NCBI GenBank assembly: GCA_013811805.1
Contig: JACCUM010000458.1
Coordinates: forward strand, 1 to 5,261
Reading direction: 5' to 3'
From: Geodermatophilaceae bacterium
GTDB lineage: Bacteria > Actinomycetota > Actinomycetes > Mycobacteriales > Geodermatophilaceae
Length of the DNA: 5,261 bases
This document shows positions 1 through 4,934 of the stretch, in pieces (the first letter of the stretch is position 1; each line of letters opens with the position of its first letter). Below the pieces are notes generated by a model. The model was given only the letters and a program-made list of their open reading frames with translations, made no database searches and was not told the origin of the DNA. Position numbers and translations under genes: made by a program.

Positions 1-1
1 G

Positions 2-1009
2 TTCGCGGCTCGGCTCCTTCCCGGCCAGACGGTCGCCGTGTGGCGGTCTGCCGCAACCGCTTTGGCAGCAGCGTGGGGGCTTCACTCGGTCACCGTGGCC
101 GCCTGCGGTCACGACAGCGTCAGCGCAGAGCTGTGGGCAGACGATCCACTGGCCAAGGCGGTCGTTGGTTGGGAACGGGCACCCGCTCGATCGTGGCGGG
201 CGGATGATCCGGTCCTCGTAGGGGTGGATGTGCACGGCGGTTCGGTCGCCGTGGATTTCACTGAGCCGACACACTGGATCGTCCAGGGCCAGACACGGTC
301 GGGCAAGAGTTCGCTGATGTATGCGCTGCTTGGTCAGCTTTCAGTGTCCTCCGCCGTCGTGGTTGCAATGAGCGATCCGACGGGGATCCTTGCCTCGGCG
401 TACGCCGGTACACGTCATGCCGCGTGGCAGGTCGGTGGACTGGATGACGTTGCGGCGCACGCCGCCCTGCTGGATCGGCTCATGGAGCTGATGGTGTCCC
501 GGACGTCGATGTTGCTGGCGGGCCGCTCGGACAAGCTCGTGGAGTTCACACCTGATCTGCCGTTGATGGTCTTGGTGCTTGAGGAGCTTCCGGGGCTGAT
601 CTCGGCGGCTGTGACCGATGACCGGCTGAATGCTCGGCGAGCGGTTGATCGGGTCGCCGATCGCATCTCGGCTGCTCGCGGTCGGCTCATTGCCGAGGGT
701 GCCAAGGTCGGCATCCGGGTAGTGATGCTGTGCCAGCGGGCGGATGCGTCGATCCTCGGCGGTTTCGACAGGTCGAATGTGGCCACTCGGCTGACCCTTC
801 GGGTGGACAGCTCCGAAGCGGTTCGGATGCTCCATCAGGAAGCCCCTCCGGACTTGCTGCAGGCGCAGCTGACGGCACCGCCGGGCGTCGGACTCATTGA
901 AGGTCCGGGCCTGGCGCTGCGCCGGATCCGGACTCCACACGTCAGCTATGCCGACTACCTCGACGCCGTCGAACGCGCCTCGGCCGAGGGTGTGAGCAGC
1001 GATGACTAA
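2..1009 (+). CDS. FtsK/SpoIIIE-type DNA translocase (TraSA-like), 5' end missing
   Basis: This is a P-loop ATPase of the FtsK/HerA superfamily. In actinomycete elements such proteins (TraSA, TraB) pump double-stranded plasmid DNA between cells. The frame is open from the window edge, and the first residues (LLPGQT, then an Ala-rich helix) resemble the segment before the motor domain in this family. The true start is therefore taken to be upstream, and the GTG at 38 is probably internal. The Walker A motif GQTRSGKS is at 287-310. A Walker B strand ending in Glu-Glu (LMVLVLEE) is at 563-586. Further on, a VVMLCQRAD strand and an SNVATRLTLRVDS stretch (about 719-817) match the usual distal part of the motor. 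No membrane segment is seen in the visible part. The stop overlaps the excisionase start by 8 bp, so the two are probably co-transcribed and translationally coupled. The family call is firm; the transfer role is inferred from context. Confidence 0.88.
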   Translation, partial: FAARLLPGQTVAVWRSAATALAAAWGLHSVTVAACGHDSVSAELWADDPLAKAVVGWERAPARSWRADDPVLVGVDVHGGSVAVDFTEPTHWIVQGQTRSGKSSLMYALLGQLSVSSAVVVAMSDPTGILASAYAGTRHAAWQVGGLDDVAAHAALLDRLMELMVSRTSMLLAGRSDKLVEFTPDLPLMVLVLEELPGLISAAVTDDRLNARRAVDRVADRISAARGRLIAEGAKVGIRVVMLCQRADASILGGFDRSNVATRLTLRVDSSEAVRMLHQEAPPDLLQAQLTAPPGVGLIEGPGLALRRIRTPHVSYADYLDAVERASAEGVSSDD

Positions 1010-1205
1010 TGCCAGCGTTGAGTTGTGGTCAGAGATGGAGGCTGCCAGCACCATCGGCGTGTCCGCGAAGTCTCTGGCTCGGTGGCGCAAGGGTGGCGTA
1101 GGCCCGGCCTACCTCCAGCTCGGTCGCAAGGTGCGCTATCGACCTGGGGACGTGGCGGAGTGGATCGCCAGCCAGGTCCAGCACCCACTAGGAGCAGCCT
1201 CGTGA
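1002..1205 (+). CDS. Excisionase-like small HTH protein (AlpA/HTH_17, MerR-like fold)
   Basis: This 67-residue protein is almost entirely one winged-helix DNA-binding domain. A first helix (about residues 7-18, ELWSEMEAASTIG) leads to a recognition helix (VSAKSLARWRKGG, about 19-32). Then come the wing (GPAYLQLGRKVRYR) and the closing VAEWIAS helix. The VSxxxLxRWR...GP...LGRxxRYR pattern is that of the HTH_17 proteins found directly upstream of actinomycete tyrosine integrases, where they act as directionality factors for excision. The ATG at 1002 is preceded by GAGGG at 986-990, an acceptable ribosome-binding site. The gene overlaps the translocase stop by 8 bp and the integrase start by 4 bp (GTGA). 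The excisionase role is inferred from size, fold and position; a transcriptional regulator is the alternative. Confidence 0.82.
   Translation: MTNASVELWSEMEAASTIGVSAKSLARWRKGGVGPAYLQLGRKVRYRPGDVAEWIASQVQHPLGAAS
1189..1194 (+). promoter_or_regulatory. Ribosome-binding site that fixes the integrase start
   Basis: TAGGAG lies 7 bases before the GTG at 1202, inside the end of the excisionase gene. It supports the GTG start with a four-base GTGA overlap over an upstream GTG at 1025 in the same frame. The upstream start would duplicate nearly all the excisionase coding sequence in another frame and add 59 non-conserved residues. Confidence 0.7.
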
Positions 1206-2350
1206 TCGTCCAACGGAGATTGAAGGACGGCACACCGCGGTATCTCGTGCGGTATGAGACGCCACTGGGCCGCGAGGTTGCTAGGACGTTCTCTCGCCGC
1301 GCGGATGCCGAGGCGTGGGAGCGGTCGGTCAAAGACTCGGGCAGATCGGGCAATTGCCTGCCAGCGCCCAGATCGGCGCGGACGCGAACGGTCACCGAGT
1401 TGTGGACCGATGTGCTTCTTACCCGAGGGAGTCGTTGGGAGGCGCGGACTCGGGCTCGCTACGTCGAGTTGTTCCGACTCCATGTCGAGCCTCATCTCGG
1501 GCGAGCGAAAGCGTCGGCTGTCACTGCGCGAGACGTTCGGCTGTGGGTGCAAACGCTCACAGCGCGTGGGCTAGCGGCTTCGACAGTCGCGCAGTGCGTT
1601 TCGGTCCTGTCGGCCGTGATGATTGATGCGATCGAAGTCGGCATCCGGTCGGAGAATCCATGTGCGGGCGCACGTCCGCGAGCCATTGCGCCCGAGGCTA
1701 GGAAGGCCCTGACCGCTGCCGAGGTCACGGCTCTGTTGGGCGAGACGCCCTGGCCCGACCGGGTCGTGTACCTGCTGGCGGTGACGACCGGCCTGCGCTT
1801 CGGCGAGTTGGCTGGTCTGAACGTTAGCGACGTGGACCTGAGTGGGCAGCTCCTCCATGTCCGCCGAGTGGTCGTGGAAGTGCCACACGAAGGCCAACAG
1901 ATCAAGCCGTACCCCAAGGGTGGCGCCACGGCTCGACGAGCAATCGGACTGCCGGAAGCTGTCGTTCAGATGCTTACCGAGCACTTGAGCGGTCGGCAGT
2001 CCGCCGACCCGCTGTGGCCGAACCTCAATGGCGGCAGACAGTGGTACGGACTGGCATCGCGGTGTTTGCGGGCGGCCTATAGTAGAGCCCGGATCACAGA
2101 GGCCAGCGGCTTCCACACGCTGAGACGAACCGCGGCCACCCTGGCGTTGCAGAAGGCAGCCAGCATCCGAGACGTACAGGCAATGCTGGGCCATAAGAGC
2201 CCAGTCATGACCCTGACCCGCTACGCACAGGCCGACGTAGACCAGCAGCGAGCCGCCACCGGCCGCGTAGCCGACACGATCCTGACGGCGGCACCCGGAC
2301 AGAATCCGGACAAGACGCCCAAATCCAGCACGCCATCCACCGAAGGCTGA
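1202..2350 (+). CDS. int: Tyrosine recombinase / site-specific integrase
   Basis: This 382-residue phage-type integrase catalyses recombination between the element's attP and a tRNA-borne attB. An N-terminal arm-binding region (residues 1 to about 50, RYLVRYETPLGREVARTF) is followed by a SAM-like core-binding domain (about 62-155). The C-terminal catalytic domain carries the full set of active residues: Arg199 in TGLRFGEL, Lys239 in the beta-hairpin PKGGATARR, His305 and Arg308 in HTLRRT, His331 in LGHKSP, and nucleophile Tyr341 in LTRYAQ. The length is normal for actinomycete ICE integrases. The start is GTG at 1202, chosen for its AGGAG site and its GTGA overlap with the excisionase stop. 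The tail after Tyr341 is hydrophilic (TPKSSTPSTEG). The gene faces the 3' end of tRNA-Lys 36 bp away, marking that tRNA as the integration target. The gene appears intact. Confidence 0.95.
   Translation: MIVQRRLKDGTPRYLVRYETPLGREVARTFSRRADAEAWERSVKDSGRSGNCLPAPRSARTRTVTELWTDVLLTRGSRWEARTRARYVELFRLHVEPHLGRAKASAVTARDVRLWVQTLTARGLAASTVAQCVSVLSAVMIDAIEVGIRSENPCAGARPRAIAPEARKALTAAEVTALLGETPWPDRVVYLLAVTTGLRFGELAGLNVSDVDLSGQLLHVRRVVVEVPHEGQQIKPYPKGGATARRAIGLPEAVVQMLTEHLSGRQSADPLWPNLNGGRQWYGLASRCLRAAYSRARITEASGFHTLRRTAATLALQKAASIRDVQAMLGHKSPVMTLTRYAQADVDQQRAATGRVADTILTAAPGQNPDKTPKSSTPSTEG
2295..2312 (+). repeat. Two CCGGACA direct repeats with an 11-bp period near the att site
   Basis: CCGGACA occurs at 2295-2301 and again at 2306-2312, one helical turn apart, within the non-catalytic integrase tail and about 75-90 bp from the tRNA 3' end. 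Integrase arm-type sites commonly sit as short direct repeats at this kind of distance from the core. The role is inferred from position and spacing only; the repeat could be a chance result of Pro/Asp-rich coding. Confidence 0.3.
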
Positions 2351-2386
2351 GAGCGAAACAGCCGTCTGAACTGCGTCGATGAATAG

Positions 2387-2428
2387 TGGGCCCCACGGGA
2401 ATCGAACCCGTAACCCGCGGATTAAAAG
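2387..2428. other. Candidate att core (3' half of tRNA-Lys, anticodon loop to discriminator)
   Basis: Integrases of this type recombine within a segment identical between element and tRNA gene, usually running from the anticodon loop through the T arm to the tRNA 3' end. The integrase gene ends just outside this segment, so 2387-2428 is the expected core, left behind as attL or attR. A matching direct repeat of this segment should lie at the other end of the element, to the left of the window. Its exact limits cannot be seen without that copy or an uninserted relative. Confidence 0.5.
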
Positions 2429-2459
2429 TTCGCTGCTCTGCCAATTGAGCTAGAGGCCC
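2387..2459 (-). tRNA. tRNA-Lys, anticodon UUU
   Basis: On the minus strand a complete cloverleaf of 73 nt can be folded. The acceptor stem GGGCCTC/GGGGCCC has one T-G wobble. The D arm is GCTC/GAGC with GG in the loop. The anticodon loop is CTTTTAA, with the TTT anticodon at 2426-2424. The variable loop is GGGTT, the T arm is ACGGG/CCCGT with loop TTCGATT, and the discriminator is A. CCA is not encoded: the next bases read CTA. The anticodon stem (GCGAA/TCCGC) has an A-C mismatch at pair 30-40. The gene converges on the integrase gene and is the likely insertion target of the element to its left. It decodes AAA/AAG lysine codons. Confidence 0.95.
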
Positions 2460-2534
2460 GGTCGCGGTCCGACGAGTTGCCTGCTTACCCGTGTCACCCT
2501 CGTCGTGCCGCTCGAGTACCCAGTATGCCCGGGC

Positions 2535-2540
2535 TAATTA
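2535..2540 (+). promoter_or_regulatory. Possible -10 element for a leaderless nitroreductase transcript
   Basis: TAATTA ends 10 bases before the ATG at 2551, in an AT-rich pocket of otherwise GC-rich DNA. No Shine-Dalgarno sequence is visible before that ATG. In actinobacteria this arrangement often means transcription starts at or near the start codon. No convincing -35 is seen (TCGAGT at 2512-2517 matches weakly). This is a weak call from composition and spacing only. Confidence 0.25.
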
Positions 2541-2550
2541 GGCTCCTTCG

Positions 2551-3182
2551 ATGAACCTCAGCCCCGACGAGGTGTTGACCACGACCCGGGCGGTGCGCAA
2601 GCGCCTGGACTACGACCGTCCGGTCGACCCGGAACTGATCAAGCAATGTTTGACGATCGCCCTGCAGGCGCCGAGCGGAAGCAACCGACAGGGTTGGCAG
2701 TTCGTGGTGATCGGCGATCCCGACGTACGCGCAAGAGTGTCGGCGCTGTACCGCGAGTCCTTCGCGGTCTACGCGGCAACGCCGGCCGCCGGCGGTAGCC
2801 CGACGACCGAACAGCGCCGCGACGACGTTCGCAGCTCGGCGCAGTACCTGGCCGACACGATGCACCGCGCTCCGTACCTGCTGATCCCGGTCGCTGAGGG
2901 CGGGCCGAGCGGCTGAGCAGGACCGAACAACAGGCCGCCTTCTGGGGTTCGGTCACGCCTGCACTGTGGAGTTTCATGCTGGCTGCCCGTGCCCGTGGGC
3001 TCGGAACCGCTTGGACCACACTGCATCTCGTGTACGAGAAGGAGGTCGCCGACATCCTCGGGATCCCGTATGAGCGGTACACCCAGATCGCCTTGACCCC
3101 CATCGCGCACACGATCGGAACCGACTTCAAGCCGGCTGCCCGCGAGCCCCTGGAGTCAGTTACCCATTGGGATCACTGGTAG
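2551..3182 (+). pseudogene. Nitroreductase-family FMN oxidoreductase, frameshifted
   Basis: Two frames together spell one nitroreductase. The first (2551-2916) gives residues 1 to about 116. It carries the FMN-contacting TTRAVRKRLD start (12-20) and APSGSNRQGWQF (40-51), and ends in RAPYLLIPVAEG before running to an early TGA at 2914. The second frame is open from 2898 to a TAG at 3182. It carries AAFWGSVTPALWSFML, GLGTAWTTLHL, the LGIP segment and GTDFKPAAR, the usual second half. Adding one G in the GGG at 2898-2900 joins them as VAEGRAERLS, giving about 210 residues, a normal family length. Intact members use FMN and NAD(P)H to reduce nitro compounds, quinones or related substrates. No standard slippery heptamer is seen, so programmed shifting is unlikely. 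A real inactivating deletion and a homopolymer sequencing error are both possible. It is not clearly linked to its neighbours. Confidence 0.85.
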
Positions 3183-3200
3183 CTCAGGCCGGGCAAATCA

Positions 3201-3229
3201 TTGACCTTGGTCTTCCGGTGGCCTAGCTT
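3201..3229 (+). promoter_or_regulatory. Sigma70-type promoter of the trpA-like / GntR / solute-binding operon
   Basis: TTGACC (3201-3206) and TAGCTT (3224-3229) are separated by exactly 17 bp and match the housekeeping -35 (TTGACA) and the actinobacterial -10 (TAnnnT). Transcription should start around 3235-3237, leaving a short leader of about 26 nt before the GTG at 3262. It lies in the only sizeable gap before three overlapping genes, so it probably drives all of them. Confidence 0.6.
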
Positions 3230-3230
3230 T

Positions 3231-3246
3231 CCTCTAGACCTCTAGA
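3231..3246 (+). promoter_or_regulatory. Candidate operator: tandem CCTCTAGA repeat at the transcription start
   Basis: CCTCTAGACCTCTAGA is a perfect tandem of an 8-bp unit, each unit holding the palindrome TCTAGA. It begins two bases after the -10 box and covers the predicted start point, where a bound repressor would block initiation. GntR/HutC-family regulators often bind short TA-centred palindromes; the DasR site core GTCTAGAC is similar. The operon encodes such a regulator at 4074. That this repeat is its binding site is inference. Confidence 0.5.
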
Positions 3247-3261
3247 AGAGTTGGCCCCGAA

Positions 3262-4077
3262 GTGACCCGACTGCGCGCAAGGCTCGAGTCCGCCCGCCTT
3301 GAAGGTCGGGCCGTGGTGGTCGGCTACCTTCCCGCCGGCTTCCCGGATCGGGCCGGCTACCGAACTCTTGCCAAGCGCGCGTTCAGCGCGGGAGTGGACG
3401 CCCTCGAGATCGGACTGCCGAGTCCGGCGCCGGCCACCGAAGGCGCGACGATCACCGCGGCCCTCCACCGAGGCCGCAGCGAAGTGGACGGGCTCGAGGA
3501 TGCGCTCTGCCTCGCCGCCGCTGCACGGGTACGCGCCGAGGACGCACTCATCGCCGTGGCCTACGACGCCGTTGTCGAGGAGTTCGGAATCGATGACCTG
3601 CTGGATAGCTGCCGCGCCGCCGAGATCGACTCGATTCTGCTGCCCCAACAGTCGATGGACCGCCAACTCGAGATCTCCCGCCTCGCCGAGGCCAAGGAGA
3701 TCGACCTCGTGTTCTTTCTTTCTCGGCGTGCCGAGATCGAGCAACTGGTCGACGGAGGTCCACACGACCCGATCATCTACGTGCAATCGGCGACCCAGCA
3801 CACGGGCAAGGCCTTCAACGCGGACACTGCACTCGAGCGCCTCGTCGATGTCCAGTCCGCATTCGGCGAGCAGTCGGCCCGGGTTCTGGTCGGGTTCGGG
3901 ATCGCCGCACCGGCAGACGTACGAGTCCTCGTACGCGCCGGCGCCGATGGCGTCGTGGTCGGGACCGCCCTGGTGGAAGCGGGCGGCCAAGGCGCTGACG
4001 ACCTCGCGCAGCTGGTACAGGAACTTCGGGTGGCAGCCGTTGCCGACCACAGCAGTCCGGCCGGACGGCAAGCGTGA
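3262..4077 (+). CDS. TrpA-like (beta/alpha)8 lyase, stand-alone and divergent
   Basis: This 271-residue protein aligns over its length with tryptophan synthase alpha chain, nearly in register with enteric TrpA numbering. The start VVGYLPAGFPD (19-29) is typical. Glu49, the catalytic acid/base, is kept in ALEIGLP. The phosphate-binding parts are kept as well: GFGI at 211-214 and GVVVGT at 230-235. Loop 2 is changed: TrpA's PFSDPLADGP reads PSPAPATEGA, so Asp60 is Glu and Asp56, which faces the beta subunit in the known complex, is Ala. The TG of loop 6 remains (181-182) in altered surroundings. No trpB or other trp gene is nearby, and the gene leads an operon with a GntR regulator and a solute-binding protein. 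A retro-aldol-type cleavage of a phosphorylated substrate other than the biosynthetic one is inferred. The GTG at 3262 is preceded by AAGAG at 3246-3250, a rather distant site. The stop overlaps the next start (GTGA). Confidence 0.85.
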   Translation: MTRLRARLESARLEGRAVVVGYLPAGFPDRAGYRTLAKRAFSAGVDALEIGLPSPAPATEGATITAALHRGRSEVDGLEDALCLAAAARVRAEDALIAVAYDAVVEEFGIDDLLDSCRAAEIDSILLPQQSMDRQLEISRLAEAKEIDLVFFLSRRAEIEQLVDGGPHDPIIYVQSATQHTGKAFNADTALERLVDVQSAFGEQSARVLVGFGIAAPADVRVLVRAGADGVVVGTALVEAGGQGADDLAQLVQELRVAAVADHSSPAGRQA

Positions 4078-4934
4078 CCGAAACCAGGCGCTGGCAACCC
4101 AGCCAGTACCAGCCGGCGCACAGATCCCACGTGCCGAAGTACGTGTCGATCTATCGCGATCTCAAGACCGCCATCTCCGGGGGGGACCTCGTGCCTGGCG
4201 AGCCGCTGCCGTCCCAACGGGAGCTCTCCCAGGGCTACGGCGTCACGCTGATGACGCTGCGCCAGGCGCTCACCCTCTTGGCCGACGACGGGCTGGTCAA
4301 CACCGAGCACGGCCGCGGAACGTTCGTCGCGGACCGCCCATACCGGCTCCCACTCGGACCGCTGGGCAGCTTCGCGGAGGAGATGCGCCGCTCCGGACGC
4401 CGACTACGTACCGAGGTACTCGACTACGCCCGCATCCGTGCACCGGCCGCGGTCGTCGCCCGGTTGTCGCTGCGCAGCGAATTGGCCTTTCGGCTCGTCC
4501 GATTGCGGCACATCGACGACCGCCCGCTGCTCTTGCAGACCTCGTACCTGCCGCTGTCGCTGGGCAGGCGGTTGCAGATCGAACAGCTTGCCGACCGGTC
4601 GCTGTACGCCGTGCTCGACGAGGATCTCGAGGTGCCAGTCGCCCGCGCCGTCGAGTCCATCCAGGCCATCTCGTTGACAGCTGAGGACGCAGAGACTCTG
4701 CAGCGCAGCGTGCATCAACCCGCTCTGCTCAGCAACCGGCTTACCTACACCGACGGTGACCGCCCGATCCTCGATGACCGGGCGATCATGCCGGGTGACA
4801 GCGTCGTGATCTCGGCCGAGCGCCGCCCGGACGACGTCCAGGTCAACTTCATCTTCAGCACCGATCTCGCCACCGAGACCGGCCCGAGTTCGACAAGCCC
4901 GAGTTCGACAACACCGTCAAGGAGCCCGATGTGA
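4074..4934 (+). CDS. GntR/HutC-family transcriptional regulator with UTRA domain
   Basis: This 286-residue protein has an N-terminal winged helix (about 20-87). It includes PKYVSIYRDLKTAI, the LPSQRELSQGYGV recognition region, TLRQALTLLADDGLV, and the wing motif GRGTFVAD. The UTRA ligand-binding domain follows (about 97-250), with LGSFAEEMRRSGR at its start and the usual effector-pocket layout. Regulators of this family are dimeric and release DNA when a small metabolite binds. The GTG at 4074 overlaps the trpA-like stop by four bases; only a weak GGACGG precedes it, so translational coupling is likely. GTG at 4131 (residue 20) is an alternative start. The likely target is the CCTCTAGA tandem ahead of the operon, making it self-regulated, with an inducer related to the transported or cleaved compound. 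The last 17 residues (GPSSTSPSSTTPSRSPM) are unusual for the family and come from a tandem DNA repeat. Confidence 0.92.
   Translation: MTETRRWQPSQYQPAHRSHVPKYVSIYRDLKTAISGGDLVPGEPLPSQRELSQGYGVTLMTLRQALTLLADDGLVNTEHGRGTFVADRPYRLPLGPLGSFAEEMRRSGRRLRTEVLDYARIRAPAAVVARLSLRSELAFRLVRLRHIDDRPLLLQTSYLPLSLGRRLQIEQLADRSLYAVLDEDLEVPVARAVESIQAISLTAEDAETLQRSVHQPALLSNRLTYTDGDRPILDDRAIMPGDSVVISAERRPDDVQVNFIFSTDLATETGPSSTSPSSTTPSRSPM
4882..4911 (+). repeat. Perfect 15-bp tandem duplication in the GntR 3' end
   Basis: GCCCGAGTTCGACAA occurs twice without a gap or mismatch (4882-4896, 4897-4911). In the GntR frame it encodes PSSTS and PSSTT; in the frame of the downstream gene it reads PEFDK and PEFDN. Because 15 is a multiple of three, no frame is disturbed. 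It is probably a slippage product. Confidence 0.9.
4919..4924 (+). promoter_or_regulatory. Ribosome-binding site of the solute-binding lipoprotein gene
   Basis: AAGGAG lies 6 bases before the GTG at 4931, within the end of the GntR gene. It is the strongest Shine-Dalgarno sequence in the operon. It decides the start at 4931 over the ATG at 4961, which would remove the positively charged part of the signal peptide. Confidence 0.75.

Larger units (their letters stand above)
1..2430. mobile_element. Right end of an integrative (AICE-like) element inserted in a tRNA-Lys gene
   Basis: This stretch holds, in order, an FtsK/TraSA-like translocase, an AlpA/Xis-like HTH protein and a tyrosine integrase, all on the + strand and all overlapping, ending against the 3' end of a tRNA gene. 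That set and orientation is typical of actinomycete integrative and conjugative elements such as pSAM2 and SLP1, which integrate site-specifically at tRNA 3' ends and move double-stranded DNA with a single FtsK-like protein. The left end of the element and the second att site lie outside the window, so its size and cargo are unknown. The exact right boundary depends on where the att core lies within the tRNA gene; 2430 is an estimate. No replication initiator, primase or spread gene is visible here. The element could equally be a decayed remnant, but all three genes seen are open. Confidence 0.8.

Noticed and set aside
1025..1201. Longer integrase starting at GTG 1025
   Set aside because: The added 59 residues are a shifted reading of the excisionase gene; GTG 1202 has a good AGGAG site and a GTGA overlap.
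2896..2905. Programmed -1 frameshift in the nitroreductase
   Set aside because: No X-XXY-YYZ heptamer is in register, and the family is not known to use recoding.
2551..2916. A complete short 121-residue nitroreductase
   Set aside because: It stops in mid-fold and the missing half continues directly in another frame, so it is a broken gene rather than a small one.
3186..3224. Interrupted inverted repeat AGGCC...GGCCT as a terminator after the nitroreductase
   Set aside because: The arms are short, 29 bases apart, not followed by a T run, and overlap the promoter elements.
3223..4071. Long minus-strand open frame of 282 codons opposite the TrpA-like gene
   Set aside because: It is a shadow of high-GC coding: the + strand protein has clear TrpA motifs throughout, and the minus-strand product has no recognisable domain.
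4401..4428. GTACC/GGTAC inverted repeat and repeated CGACTACG within the GntR gene
   Set aside because: Short arms in coding DNA at a level expected by chance, with no matching copy near the promoter.
3299..4684. Plus-strand open frame of 461 codons across the TrpA-like and GntR genes
   Set aside because: It is out of frame with two well-supported proteins and its product is Arg/Ser/Pro-rich, as expected of a shifted high-GC frame.
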